Shown: one piece after another, positions 30,821 to 39,651 of the stretch
How positions within the stretch are numbered: position 1 is the first letter of the stretch
How the letters are laid out: each line of letters opens with the position of its first letter
Source: Bacteroidales bacterium
Lineage (GTDB): Bacteria > Bacteroidota > Bacteroidia > Bacteroidales > UBA932
Assembly (NCBI GenBank): GCA_017561865.1
Contig: JAFZBH010000071.1
Coordinates: 1 to 41,373, forward strand
DNA length: 41,373 nt
Direction of reading: 5' to 3'
Position numbers and translations under genes: made by a program
The notes under the pieces: generated by a model
Told to the model about the DNA's origin: nothing
The model's input: the letters and a program-made list of their open reading frames with translations, nothing else
The model's database searches: none

Positions 30821-33169
30821 ATGCCGCAAGCTGCAGGACAACTTTCGGAAAACAGCAGGAGGCTGGCGCGCAATACGCTCCTGTTGTATTTCCGTATGTT
30901 CCTGCTGATGCTCATCGGCCTGTTCACTTCGCGCGTGGTGCTCAGGACGCTGGGTGTCGACGACTACGGCGTCTACAATGTCGTGGGCGGGGTGGTGACC
31001 GTGTTCACCTTCCTGACCACGTCCATTTCCGCGGCGGTCAGCCGCTTCCTGGCCGTGGGACTGGGAGAAGGGGATGCGGCGCGCCTGCGGCGCATCTTCT
31101 CGACCGGCGTGATCATCCAGCTGGGGCTGTCCCTGCTGCTGGTGCTGCTCGTCGAGACGGCAGGCATCTGGTGGCTGAACCACAAACTGGTCATCCCCGA
31201 AGGGCGCCTGGATGCCGCCCGCTGGGTGCTCCAGTGTTCGCTGGGCGTGTTGGTGGTGAATCTGCTGGCCGTGCCGTACAACGCCGCCATCATCGCCCAC
31301 GAGCGGATGTCGGCCTTTGCCGTGATCAGCCTCGGCGAAGCCCTGCTCAAGCTGGGTGTGGCCCTGCTGCTGTATATCTCGCCGGCGGACAAGCTGGTGA
31401 GCTATGCCGTCCTGATGCTGGCGGTCGCCCTGCTGGTGCGGGCCTCGTACGGGCTGTACTGCCGGCGGCATTTCGCGGAAGCGCGGGGACGCCTGGAGTA
31501 CGACGGCACGCTGACGCGCGAAATGGCCTCCTTCGCCGGCTGGAGCTTCTTCGGATCGAGTGCCTATGTCTTCAACACGCAGGGCGTCAATCAGGTCGTG
31601 AACCTCTTCTTCGGGGTGGCGGTCAACGCCGCCCGCGGCGTCGCCCTGCAGATCGAGAACATCGTCAAGCAGTTCGTCTCCAACTTCCTGACCGCGCTCA
31701 ACCCGCAGATCACCAAGTCCTGGGCGGCCGGGGACCGGGAATACTGCTTCGAGCTCGTCCGGAAGGGGACCAAGTTCTCCTTCCTGGTGATCCTCTGCTG
31801 CATGGTCCCGCTGCTGGTGGAGACGCAGCCGCTGCTGGACTTCTGGCTGGGCGCGGACAAGGTGCCGCCCCACGCCGCCGTCTTCCTGCGCCTGACCCTG
31901 GTCGGGCTGCTCGTCGACCTGGCGGGCAATCCGCTGCTCACGCTCGTGCAGGCCACGGGCCGCGTGAAGAATTATTATCTGATCACCGGACTGACCTCCT
32001 ACCTGGGCCTGCCGCTGGTCTGGTTGGCCTTCAAGCTGGGCGCCGGACCGGCCTGGGCCTATGTCGTGTTCATCGCCGTCTATCTGGCGGTGTTGGTGGA
32101 ACGCATCGTGCTGGTTCGCCGGCTGACGGACTTCCCGGTCCGGCCATACCTGCGCCTGCTCGCGCTTCTGCTGATGACGCTCTGCTTTGCCCTGGTCGTG
32201 CCCATCCTGCTGCACGGTCTGAGCTGGGCGCCTTTCTGGCGCCTGCTGGTCGGGACCCTGGCGGGCTGGGCGGTCGTGGCGCATTATACCTGGTACTACC
32301 TGCTGACGGGAGGGGAGCGCTCGTTCGTGCTCCGCAAAGTGGGGAAATGGCTGCCGGACCGCCTTTTCCTGAAGGCGAAATACCGTGCCGTCTTCGACCG
32401 TCCGCTGTCCCTGAGCAGGCCTGAACATTTCACGGAGAAGATCCAGTGGCAGAAACTGCGCGACCGTAATCCCCTGTACCATACCCTGGTGGACAAGGCG
32501 GCGGTGAAAACTTACGTGGCGGAGCGCATCGGAGCGGAGCACGTGGTGCCGACCCTCGGCGTGTGGGAGGATGTCTCGCAGATCGACTGGGAGGCGCTCC
32601 CGCAGCAGTTCGTGCTGAAATGCACGCACGACAGCGGCAGCAGCGTGATCTGCACGGACAAGTCCGTTTTCGACCGGGAGGCGGCCTGCGCGCGGCTTTC
32701 GGCCGCCCTTCGCGGCGAGTTCTGGCGGCGCGACCGCGAATGGGCCTACAAGGGCGTGAAACCGCGCATCATCGCAGAAGATTATCTGGGTGCGGGGCTT
32801 TCGGACTACAAGATCTTCTGTTTCGGCGGAAAACCGGAGTTCCTATATGTCGCGACGGACCGCGACAATCCGTGCGAAGAGACGAAATTCGATTTCTTCG
32901 ACACCGCCTGGCGGCACCTCGATATCCGAAACGGCCATCCCAATGCTGTCGAGACTCCTTCAAAACCAGCACATTTCGAGCAGATGCTCCGCTTGGCGGA
33001 GGCCCTGGCCGGTGATTTCCCGCAAGTGCGCATCGATTTCTATGAAATGCCTGACGGACGCGTATTCTTCGGTGAATACACGTTTTACCATATGGGCGGC
33101 TTCGTACCCTTCGACCCGGACGAGGCCGACCGCCGGCTGGGTGAATTCTTTAAGATTCCGAATCGATGA
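30821..33169 (+). CDS. Polysaccharide flippase fused to a TupA-like ATP-grasp domain
   Basis: The protein has 782 residues in one uninterrupted frame. Residues 1-505 are a Wzx/MATE-type polysaccharide exporter with about 14 membrane helices (SRVVLRTLGVDDYGVYNVVGG near the start; ARGVALQIENIVKQFVSNFL in the middle). Residues 511-782 resemble TupA-like ATP-grasp proteins (SLSRPEHFTEKIQWQKLRDR; QFVLKCTHDSGSS; IIAEDYLG; the late RIDFYEMPDGRVFFGEYTF metal/ATP segment). TupA-like domains are linked to modification of surface polymers, by ligating amino acids or as transferases. The fusion suggests that modification and export of a glycan are coupled. It overlaps the next gene by 4 bp. Confidence 0.88.
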   Translation: MPQAAGQLSENSRRLARNTLLLYFRMFLLMLIGLFTSRVVLRTLGVDDYGVYNVVGGVVTVFTFLTTSISAAVSRFLAVGLGEGDAARLRRIFSTGVIIQLGLSLLLVLLVETAGIWWLNHKLVIPEGRLDAARWVLQCSLGVLVVNLLAVPYNAAIIAHERMSAFAVISLGEALLKLGVALLLYISPADKLVSYAVLMLAVALLVRASYGLYCRRHFAEARGRLEYDGTLTREMASFAGWSFFGSSAYVFNTQGVNQVVNLFFGVAVNAARGVALQIENIVKQFVSNFLTALNPQITKSWAAGDREYCFELVRKGTKFSFLVILCCMVPLLVETQPLLDFWLGADKVPPHAAVFLRLTLVGLLVDLAGNPLLTLVQATGRVKNYYLITGLTSYLGLPLVWLAFKLGAGPAWAYVVFIAVYLAVLVERIVLVRRLTDFPVRPYLRLLALLLMTLCFALVVPILLHGLSWAPFWRLLVGTLAGWAVVAHYTWYYLLTGGERSFVLRKVGKWLPDRLFLKAKYRAVFDRPLSLSRPEHFTEKIQWQKLRDRNPLYHTLVDKAAVKTYVAERIGAEHVVPTLGVWEDVSQIDWEALPQQFVLKCTHDSGSSVICTDKSVFDREAACARLSAALRGEFWRRDREWAYKGVKPRIIAEDYLGAGLSDYKIFCFGGKPEFLYVATDRDNPCEETKFDFFDTAWRHLDIRNGHPNAVETPSKPAHFEQMLRLAEALAGDFPQVRIDFYEMPDGRVFFGEYTFYHMGGFVPFDPDEADRRLGEFFKIPNR

Positions 33170-33846
33170 CCATAGACAGAATCGCCATCTATACCTGCAT
33201 CATCGGCGGCTATGACGAGCTGCAGCAGCCGCTCGTCCTGGAGGAAGGCTTCGACTTCTTCTGTTACGTCGGCCGCGGCGAGAAGAGTGCCGAACGCATC
33301 GGCGCGTGGGAGATCCGTGAACTGCCGGAGAGCCTGGGCGATCCGACGCTGGATTCCCGTTGGGCCAAGATGCATCCGCACCTGCTCCTGCCGGAGTATG
33401 ACTGCAGCGTCTGGATCGACGGCAACATCGCCCTGCTGGACGGGACGCTCTACCGTGCCGCGCGCACCAAGGCCGTGGCGGGGGTCAGATACAGCGGGGT
33501 GACGCACCCCAACCGGGACTGCGCCTACGAGGAAGCGCGCAAGTGCCTGGATATGAAATACCTGTCCGTGTTCGGCCTGTTGCGCGTGTGGCTTTTCCTG
33601 TGGACGCACGGTCTGCCGCGCCACGCGGGGCTGATGGAGAACAATCTCATATTCCGGCGGCATAACGACCCCGGCATCGTCGCCCTGGACGAACTGTGGT
33701 GGAGCAAGGTGCTGCACCTGAGCCGGCGCGACCAGCTGTCGCTGACCTGGTGTCTGCAGCGCTTCGGCATCCCGCGCGACTACCTCCTGCCGCCCGGCCA
33801 GAACACCCGCAATCATCCGGGATTCAAATATTTGCTTCATAAATAA
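33166..33846 (+). CDS. DUF616-type glycosyltransferase-like protein
   Basis: The protein has 226 residues. It opens IAIYTCIIGGYDELQQP and continues with SRWAKMHPHLLLPEYDCSVWIDGNI, the pattern of the DUF616 (TOD1/MUCI70-like) family, in which the WIDGN/D segment acts as the sugar-nucleotide metal motif. A likely role is a transferase acting on the glycan handled by the preceding flippase, to which it is translationally coupled by ATGA. The donor and acceptor are unknown. The rpsP promoter lies in its last codons. Confidence 0.78.
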   Translation: MTIDRIAIYTCIIGGYDELQQPLVLEEGFDFFCYVGRGEKSAERIGAWEIRELPESLGDPTLDSRWAKMHPHLLLPEYDCSVWIDGNIALLDGTLYRAARTKAVAGVRYSGVTHPNRDCAYEEARKCLDMKYLSVFGLLRVWLFLWTHGLPRHAGLMENNLIFRRHNDPGIVALDELWWSKVLHLSRRDQLSLTWCLQRFGIPRDYLLPPGQNTRNHPGFKYLLHK

Positions 33847-33862
33847 ATTATTCCTACCTTTG
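33832..33862 (+). promoter_or_regulatory. rpsP promoter
   Basis: TTG (33832-33834), 20 bp, TACCTTTG (33855-33862): one of the best consensus matches in the window. It begins inside the 3' end of the preceding gene. Confidence 0.7.
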
Positions 33863-33867
33863 CCGTC

Positions 33868-33886
33868 CATTCCTCGGGTAGGAATG
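33868..33886 (+). promoter_or_regulatory. Hairpin at the 5' end of the rpsP leader
   Basis: CATTCCT (33868-33874) pairs with AGGAATG (33880-33886), loop CGGGT. It would lie at the very start of the rpsP mRNA. GGTAGGAAT (33877-33885) is also complementary to ATTCCTACC (33850-33858), which overlaps the -7 box. A leader control element is possible. Confidence 0.45.
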
Positions 33887-33920
33887 AGTTTAGGTTTAAT
33901 TTTTTATCAACAGATTCACA

Positions 33921-34463
33921 ATGGCTGTTAAGATTCGTTTACAGCGCCACGGTAAGAAGAATTTCGCATTCTTCCACATTGTTGTGGCGGATTCGCGCGC
34001 CCCGCGCGATGGTCGTTTCATCGAGCAGATCGGTTCCTACAACCCCAACACCAACCCTGCCACGATCGTGCTCAACTCCGAGCGCGCCCTCGCCTGGCTG
34101 AAGGTGGGTGCCGAGCCGACCCTCACCGCACGCCGCATCCTCTCCTATGAGGGTGTGATGCTGCGTCACCACCTGGACGGCGGTGTCGCCAAGGGTGCCC
34201 TCACCCAGGCCGACGCCGACAAGAAGTGGAACGACTGGAAGGTCCAGCGCGACGCCAAGGTCGAGGCCAAGAAGAGCGGCCTGAAGGCTGCTGCCATCGA
34301 GGCCCGCAAGGCTGCCAAGGCCGAAGAGGCCAAGGTCAACGAGGCTCGTGCCGAGGCCCTCGCCAAGAAGGCTGCCGAGCTCGCCGCCCAGAAGGCCGCC
34401 GAGGCTGCCGCTGCTGCCGAGGCCCCTGCTGAGGAAGCCGCCGAGGCTCCCGCTGCCGAGTAG
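33921..34463 (+). CDS. rpsP: Ribosomal protein bS16
   Basis: The protein has 180 residues. The N-terminal 80 or so residues are canonical bS16 ([54 protein letters not shown]). The second half is a long Ala/Lys/Glu-rich tail (from about 115) ending [11 protein letters not shown], a low-complexity extension common in Bacteroidota S16. It is a structural component of the 30S subunit, and rimM follows 6 bp downstream. Confidence 0.97.
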   Translation: MAVKIRLQRHGKKNFAFFHIVVADSRAPRDGRFIEQIGSYNPNTNPATIVLNSERALAWLKVGAEPTLTARRILSYEGVMLRHHLDGGVAKGALTQADADKKWNDWKVQRDAKVEAKKSGLKAAAIEARKAAKAEEAKVNEARAEALAKKAAELAAQKAAEAAAAAEAPAEEAAEAPAAE

Positions 34464-34469
34464 GCACTT

Positions 34470-34934
34470 ATGCTCCGCGTTGCCAAGATTCTCAAATCCA
34501 ACGGCACCGATGGCGGCCTCCTGATCGGAGTGCGCGACATCGAAGTCGGGCAGATCGACCTGCAGGAACCGGTGTTCATCGAATTCGATGGACTGCCGGT
34601 TCCCTTTTTTATCCAGGACCTCCAGCAGCGGGGCAATTCCAAGGCCGTCATCCACCTCAACGACATCGTCAACCTGGAAGACGCCGAGGAGGTGGTGGGC
34701 CGCGACCTTTTCATCGAAGGGGAGTGGGAGGAGGAGCCGGAGCTCGATTTCACCGGCTGGACCCTGCTGAACCGCGGCGAGAGGGTCGGGACCGTTACCG
34801 GCATGGAGCCGATTCCGGGCAATCTCTGCCTGTATGTGGGTGATACCCTGATCCCTCTCCACCCCGACCTCATCCTGTCGGCCGATCCCGTCACCCTCAT
34901 CCTCGACCTCGACCTGCCGGACGGATTGCTCTAA
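34470..34934 (+). CDS. rimM: 16S rRNA processing protein RimM
   Basis: The protein has 154 residues. The N-terminal RimM beta-barrel (LRVAKILKSNGTDGGLLIGV; PVFIEFDGLPVPFFI) is followed by the PRC-barrel (about 95-150; GWTLLNRGERVGTVTGM). It assists maturation of the 30S head, where S19 and S13 bind. Pairing with rpsP is conserved across bacteria; trmD, often the next gene, is absent here. Confidence 0.93.
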   Translation: MLRVAKILKSNGTDGGLLIGVRDIEVGQIDLQEPVFIEFDGLPVPFFIQDLQQRGNSKAVIHLNDIVNLEDAEEVVGRDLFIEGEWEEEPELDFTGWTLLNRGERVGTVTGMEPIPGNLCLYVGDTLIPLHPDLILSADPVTLILDLDLPDGLL

Positions 34935-34942
34935 AAAAACTG

Positions 34943-34950
34943 TATCTTTG
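34943..34950 (+). promoter_or_regulatory. -7 box 4 bp before a GT2 start codon
   Basis: TATCTTTG followed by 4 bp and the ATG at 34955. No -33 TTG at normal spacing. It has the same near-leaderless layout as 3762-3774. Confidence 0.4.
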
Positions 34951-34954
34951 CGGT

Positions 34955-35905
34955 ATGGAAGCGCCGCTGGTCAGCATCGTTATTGTCTGCATGAACCGCC
35001 TGGACAACCTGTACCCCTGTCTGGAGGGGCTGCGGGCGCATACGGGCGTTCCGTGCGAGACCTTCGTGGTGGCTTACCGCTTCAGCCCGGAAAACCTGGC
35101 GAAGGCGCAGGCCGATTTCCCGTGGGTCAGCTGGGTGGCCAGCGATGAAATCCGCGGCTTCAGCGAGAACAACAACCTGGCGCTGCGGCAGGCCCGCGGC
35201 CGGTACTGCTTCGTGCTCAACGACGACACCGAGATGCACGAAGACGTGATCGGGGCGCTTGTCCAGGATTTCGAAAAGCTGCCCCGGGACGCCGCCATCG
35301 TAAGCCCCCGGCTGCTCAACGCCGACGGTACGCTCCAGCTCTGCGGCCGTCCGCCCTATCCGGCGCGCTATTATGTCCTCCAGCAGTGGCACCTGCACAA
35401 GGAGCCCATCGACGACACGCTCGGGAAAGCCCCGCTTTTCGGCGAAGTCTTCCGCACTTCCAACATCACCGGCGCCGCTTTCCTGATCCGCACGGAGGTC
35501 TTCCGCGAACTGGGCTGGTTCGACGAGACCTACTTCTTCACCCCCGAAGACATCGCCCTTTCAACCCTGGCCCGGCAGAAAGGCTACGGTGTCTTTGTGG
35601 ACCGCGCCGTGAGCATCACCCACAAGTGGCGCACGACCGCGACGCGCATTTCCCCGGCCATCCGTCCGGCCTCCGTGCGCGGTTCGCTCCTCTTTTTCAG
35701 CGGCGGAAGCCGCCTGAAATACGGGCTGCTCGCCCTGCCCGTGTGGCTGGCGGAATCCAGCAAGCGCGTCAAGGCCGCCCTGCGGCTGCGCCTGCATCCT
35801 TCGGAGGAGAACCGCATCGCGCGGGATACCTTCCGCAACATCAGCCGGAGCATTTTCACGAAGCAGTCCCCCAAACAGCTTTTCATCCGCTATTTCCATG
35901 GCTAA
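34955..35905 (+). CDS. Family 2 glycosyltransferase
   Basis: The protein has 316 residues. The GT-A fold begins VSIVIVCMNRLDNLYPCLEGL, with an ENNNLALRQARGRYCFVLNDDTEM segment in which the DDT residues occupy the DxD metal position. ITGAAFLIRTEVFRELGWFDE and FFTPEDIALSTLARQKGY are the typical acceptor-side blocks of rhamnosyltransferase-like GT2 enzymes. No membrane helices are evident. It probably adds a sugar to a cell-surface glycan. It overlaps the next GT2 gene by 8 bp. Confidence 0.9.
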   Translation: MEAPLVSIVIVCMNRLDNLYPCLEGLRAHTGVPCETFVVAYRFSPENLAKAQADFPWVSWVASDEIRGFSENNNLALRQARGRYCFVLNDDTEMHEDVIGALVQDFEKLPRDAAIVSPRLLNADGTLQLCGRPPYPARYYVLQQWHLHKEPIDDTLGKAPLFGEVFRTSNITGAAFLIRTEVFRELGWFDETYFFTPEDIALSTLARQKGYGVFVDRAVSITHKWRTTATRISPAIRPASVRGSLLFFSGGSRLKYGLLALPVWLAESSKRVKAALRLRLHPSEENRIARDTFRNISRSIFTKQSPKQLFIRYFHG

Positions 35906-36782
35906 GATCCTTGTCGTCATCGTGACCTTCAACGCCCGGAAGTGGGTGAAAAAGTGCCTGAAGAGCGTGGAAAAATCCTCGCTCCCCGCCGACGTTCTGC
36001 TGGTAGACAACGGCTCCACGGACGACACGCTCGCGCTGGTGCGAAAGGAATTCCCCCTTACGCGCATCATCGAGACGGGGGAGAACCTGGGTTTCGGCGC
36101 GGCCAACAACCGGGGCCTTCGCATCGCGCACGACGAGTGCTACGATTTCGCTTACCTGCTGAACCAGGATGCGTGGCTGGAGAAGGACACGCTCGAGAAG
36201 CTCGTCGCGGCGCACAAGCCGGAGTGGGGCATCCTCAGCCCGATGCAGCTGGACGCCCGCGGCCGGCGCGACAAGCGCTTCGACAAGAAATGCGGCAAAT
36301 ACATCGACGCCGCCCTGGGCGGGTACCACAACGACAAACTGGTCGTGGAGGTGCCCTTCGTGATGGCGGCGCACTGGCTGGTGAGCCGCCGGGCCATCGG
36401 GACCGTGGGCGGCTTCTCCCCGGCCTTCAGGCAGTATGGTGAGGACGACAACTGGATCGACCGCCTGCATTACCACGGGCTGCACTGCGGCGTCGTGCCG
36501 GCCGCGAATGCAGTGCACGACCGCGGCGGCCGCCGGCTTGCCCGCGAGAAGAAGATGCAGCTCAAGTGCATCGCCACCGTGGTCAAGGTCTCCGACCCTA
36601 ACCGCAGTTGGACCCGGATGCGGATCCGAGAGCTGATGGAACTGGTCGGAATGGGCCTCAAGAACTTCTCCGCCATTCCCTGGCGCTATATCAAGGAATT
36701 CAAGCAGCGGCTTCCGGAGCTGAAGGAACTCCGCGACGCCTCGATGCGCAAAGGCGCCTTCCTGATCGACGAATCCTCATAA
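35898..36782 (+). CDS. Family 2 glycosyltransferase (rhamnosyltransferase-like)
   Basis: The protein has 294 residues. The start VVIVTFNARKWVKKCLKSV, then LLVDNGSTDDT, NLGFGAANNRGLRIA and FAYLLNQDAWLEKDTL form the classic GT2 nucleotide-sugar site, with the metal motif relaxed to NQDAW. FVMAAHWLVSRRAIGTVGGF and QYGEDDNWIDRLHYHG follow. It lies in the same transcript as the preceding GT2 and presumably works in the same glycan assembly pathway. Confidence 0.9.
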   Translation: MAKILVVIVTFNARKWVKKCLKSVEKSSLPADVLLVDNGSTDDTLALVRKEFPLTRIIETGENLGFGAANNRGLRIAHDECYDFAYLLNQDAWLEKDTLEKLVAAHKPEWGILSPMQLDARGRRDKRFDKKCGKYIDAALGGYHNDKLVVEVPFVMAAHWLVSRRAIGTVGGFSPAFRQYGEDDNWIDRLHYHGLHCGVVPAANAVHDRGGRRLAREKKMQLKCIATVVKVSDPNRSWTRMRIRELMELVGMGLKNFSAIPWRYIKEFKQRLPELKELRDASMRKGAFLIDESS

Positions 36783-36790
36783 ATGGGGAT

Positions 36791-36821
36791 TGCACAATCC
36801 GTGCGGCCGTGCCATCTTTGC
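36791..36821 (+). promoter_or_regulatory. feoAB promoter
   Basis: TTG (36791-36793), 20 bp, CATCTTTG (36814-36821), one mismatch to TAnnTTTG. It lies 21 bp before the ATG at 36843. No clear Fur box was seen. Confidence 0.5.
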
Positions 36822-36842
36822 ACCTTGGAATAAAGGCAAGAG

Positions 36843-39188
36843 ATGACACTTCGAGATCTTCCCATAGGCGGCAGCGCCGAAATCCTGTCAGTCGGGGGCG
36901 AAGGCGCCCTGCGGCAGCATTTCCTGGATATGGGTCTCATCCCGGGCGCGCAGGTCAAGCTGGTCAAATATGCCCCGCTGGGTGATCCGATGGAGCTTCG
37001 CGTGAATGGTTATGCGCTCACCCTGCGCCTTGCCGACGCCGCCAGGATCTCAGTGGAACCGGCGGGCGGGAGCGCCGAGCCGGCGGGCGGCCTCTCCGAC
37101 GACACTTCGGTGCGTTCGGTGGATCCGGAAGATCACCCGGGCTTCGGCGAAGAGGGCAAGTACCACGACAAGACGCACGAGACCCCGCTTCCCGACGGTA
37201 CGACGCTGACTTTCGCCCTGGCGGGCAACCAGAACTGCGGTAAGACTACCCTGTTCAACCAGCTGACCGGGGCCAACCAGCACGTGGGCAATTTCCCCGG
37301 CGTGACGGTGGACCGCAAGGACGGCGTCATCCGGGGCCATGCCGACACGCGCGTGACCGACCTGCCTGGCATCTATTCCCTGTCGCCCTATACCTCCGAA
37401 GAGATCGTCTCCCGCAACTTCATCCTGGACGAGAAGCCGCGCGGCATCATCAACATCGTGGACGCGGGCAACATCGAGCGCAACCTCTACCTGACGATGC
37501 AGCTGATGGAGCTGGACACGCCGATGGTGCTGGCGCTCAATATGATGGACGAAGTTCGGGGCAACGGCGGCTCGATCCGCGTCAACAAGATGGAGCAGAT
37601 CCTGGGCCTGCCGGTCGTGCCGATTTCGGCCGCGAAGAACGAGGGCGTCGACGAGCTCGTGGAGCACGCGGTGCACGTGGCGCGCTATCAGGAGCGCCCG
37701 GCCCGCCAGGACTTCTGCGACAAGAGCGACCACGGGGGAGCGGTGCACCGCTGCCTGCACGGCGTGATGCACCTGATCGAGGACCACGCCGAGCGTGCGG
37801 GCATCCCGCTGCGTTTCGCGGCGAGCCGCCTGGTCGAGGGCGACGCCGCGGTCGAGCGTGCGCTGGGCCTGCAGCCCAACGAGAAGGAGATGGTCGAGCA
37901 CATCATCGTGCAGATGGAGCAGGAGCGCGGCCTGGACCGCAATGCGGCGATGGCCGATATGCGTTTCGCCTTCATCAACAAGCTCTGCGCGCAGACCGTC
38001 GTCAAGCCGCGCGAAAGCAGGGAATACCGCCGCAGCCGCCGCATCGACCGCATCCTGACGGGTCGCTGGACGGCCATTCCCATCTTCCTGGTGATCATGT
38101 CGCTGGTGATCTGGCTGTCGATCGACCTGCTCGGCGCGCCGCTGCAGGACCTGCTGGACCGCGGGATCCGATTTCTCGCGGGGGTGACGGATACCGGAAT
38201 GGAGCGCTGGGGCGTAAGCCCGGCCGTGCGTTCGCTCGTCGTGGACGGGGTGTTCGGCGGCGTGGGGACGGTGGTCAGCTTCGTGCCGATCATCATCCTC
38301 CTGTTCTTTTTCCTGTCGATGCTGGAGGACAGCGGCTATATGGCGCGTGTGGCGTTCGTAACGGACAAGCTGCTGCGCAAGATCGGCCTGAGCGGGCGGA
38401 GCATTGTGCCGCTGCTGATCGGATTCGGCTGCAGCGTCCCGGCCGTGATGGCCACCCGCACGCTGCCGTCGTCGCACGACCGGCAGAAGACCATCCTGCT
38501 GACCCCGTATATGAGCTGTTCGGCGAAGATTCCGATTTACGCCTTCTTCACGAGCGCCTTCTTCCCGGGCCACGGAGGGCTGGTGCTGGTGGTCCTCTAT
38601 CTGTCGGCCCTCTTGATCGGGGTGTTGGTCGCGCTGATTTCCAAGCTGCTCCCGGGCAAGGGAGAGCCGGCGCCTTTCGTGATGGAGTTGCCGAATTATC
38701 GCCTGCCGGGCGCGAAGAACGTGGGACACCTGCTCTGGGACAAGACGAAGGACTTCCTCCAGCGGGCATTCACGGTGATCTTCGTCGCCTCGATTGTCAT
38801 CTGGATCCTGCAAAGTTTCGACTGGCGCCTGCGGCTGGTCGAGCCGGGAGACAGTATGCTGGCCTCCGTGGCCGGGCTGCTCGCCCCCCTGTTCAAGCCG
38901 CTCGGGCTGGGCGACTGGCGCGTGGTGACGGCCCTGGTGACCGGGTTCCTCGCGAAGGAGAGCGTGGTCGCGACGCTGGAGGTGCTGAATGTCACCGCCT
39001 CGCTGACGGCGCTCACCGCCATCCCGATGCTGGCTTTCTGCCTGCTCTACACCCCGTGCGTAGCCGCCATCGCGGCCGTGCGGCGCGAACTTGGAAGGAA
39101 ATGGGCGGTCTGGGTCGTGCTGTTCCAGTGCGCCGTCGCTTGGGTCGTGGCCTTTCTGGCTTATCTTGTCGCCGGAATCTTTATGTAG
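36843..39188 (+). CDS. feoB: FeoA-FeoB fusion ferrous iron transporter
   Basis: The protein has 781 residues. Residues 1-75 are a FeoA SH3-like domain (LRQHFLDMGLIPGAQVKLVK). After a linker, the FeoB G-domain has G1 GNQNCGKT (128-135), G2 VGNFPGVTVD, G3 DLPGIYSLSPYT and G4 LNMMDE. The membrane core follows, with gate motifs such as PLLIGFGCSVPAVMATRTL (Cys-containing) and LLYTPCVAAIAAVRREL. It transports Fe2+ across the inner membrane. FeoA fused to FeoB is a common Bacteroidota arrangement. The Cys-rich partner follows 6 bp downstream. Confidence 0.96.
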   Translation: MTLRDLPIGGSAEILSVGGEGALRQHFLDMGLIPGAQVKLVKYAPLGDPMELRVNGYALTLRLADAARISVEPAGGSAEPAGGLSDDTSVRSVDPEDHPGFGEEGKYHDKTHETPLPDGTTLTFALAGNQNCGKTTLFNQLTGANQHVGNFPGVTVDRKDGVIRGHADTRVTDLPGIYSLSPYTSEEIVSRNFILDEKPRGIINIVDAGNIERNLYLTMQLMELDTPMVLALNMMDEVRGNGGSIRVNKMEQILGLPVVPISAAKNEGVDELVEHAVHVARYQERPARQDFCDKSDHGGAVHRCLHGVMHLIEDHAERAGIPLRFAASRLVEGDAAVERALGLQPNEKEMVEHIIVQMEQERGLDRNAAMADMRFAFINKLCAQTVVKPRESREYRRSRRIDRILTGRWTAIPIFLVIMSLVIWLSIDLLGAPLQDLLDRGIRFLAGVTDTGMERWGVSPAVRSLVVDGVFGGVGTVVSFVPIIILLFFFLSMLEDSGYMARVAFVTDKLLRKIGLSGRSIVPLLIGFGCSVPAVMATRTLPSSHDRQKTILLTPYMSCSAKIPIYAFFTSAFFPGHGGLVLVVLYLSALLIGVLVALISKLLPGKGEPAPFVMELPNYRLPGAKNVGHLLWDKTKDFLQRAFTVIFVASIVIWILQSFDWRLRLVEPGDSMLASVAGLLAPLFKPLGLGDWRVVTALVTGFLAKESVVATLEVLNVTASLTALTAIPMLAFCLLYTPCVAAIAAVRRELGRKWAVWVVLFQCAVAWVVAFLAYLVAGIFM

Positions 39189-39194
39189 CCGCCT

Positions 39195-39368
39195 ATGAAT
39201 CTCCCGACCTTGATCGTCCTCCTGCTGGTCGTCGTGGCGCTGTTCTTCGCGCTGCGCGCTTACCTGCGCGGCCGGGGCCGCGGGAGCTGCGGCTGTGAAT
39301 CTTCCGGCGACTCCGGTGGCTGCAGCGGCTGCAGCCTTTCTTCCGGCTGCCCGTACTGTCGGAAGTGA
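39195..39368 (+). CDS. FeoB-associated Cys-rich membrane protein
   Basis: The protein has 57 residues from the ATG at 39195. One membrane helix (LIVLLLVVVALFFALRAYL) is followed by a basic RGRGRG stretch and a Cys/Gly tail with six cysteines (32, 34, 43, 46, 52, 55) in SCGC, GCSGC and GCPYC groups. Size, topology and position directly after feoB fit the FeoB-associated Cys-rich family. It may bind iron or sense redox for Feo; the mechanism is unproven. Confidence 0.85.
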   Translation: MNLPTLIVLLLVVVALFFALRAYLRGRGRGSCGCESSGDSGGCSGCSLSSGCPYCRK

Positions 39369-39444
39369 CGCCGGATAATAAAACCGAGGGGATAGGATAG
39401 AGCGCCTTGCGGCACTGTCCGTTATTCAACTACGGAAGATACCC

Positions 39445-39582
39445 TTAATATCTTCGGTAGTGACTGCGGACCCTTTCGACGACGCCATTGCGGAGGCGTT
39501 TGTATGCCTTCACCTTGACAATCCTGTCTACCTCCATCCTAATGGAGTAGAGAACGAATCTTGGTCTTGTCCTTCTTTTCAT
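39445..39582 (-). CDS. Basic microprotein encoded in repeat copy 1
   Basis: An ATG at 39582 gives 45 residues starting MKRRTRPRF; an internal ATG at 39537 gives a 30-residue core. The core has ten Lys/Arg against three acidic residues and the pattern KVKAYKRLRN...RVRSHYRRY, two short strand-like basic segments. In copy 2 the core is identical in protein sequence with a single synonymous change in 93 bp, while the sequence upstream of the core has diverged. This is compatible with a real small protein, perhaps nucleic-acid-binding, but it is a weak case without homologues. Confidence 0.4.
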   Translation of the reverse strand: MKRRTRPRFVLYSIRMEVDRIVKVKAYKRLRNGVVERVRSHYRRY

Positions 39583-39651
39583 TCGATTATCATTATTTAG
39601 TAGGTGTAAGGACAACGACTCCCTCGTATCAGCACCTCCCCTCGGTAGAGA

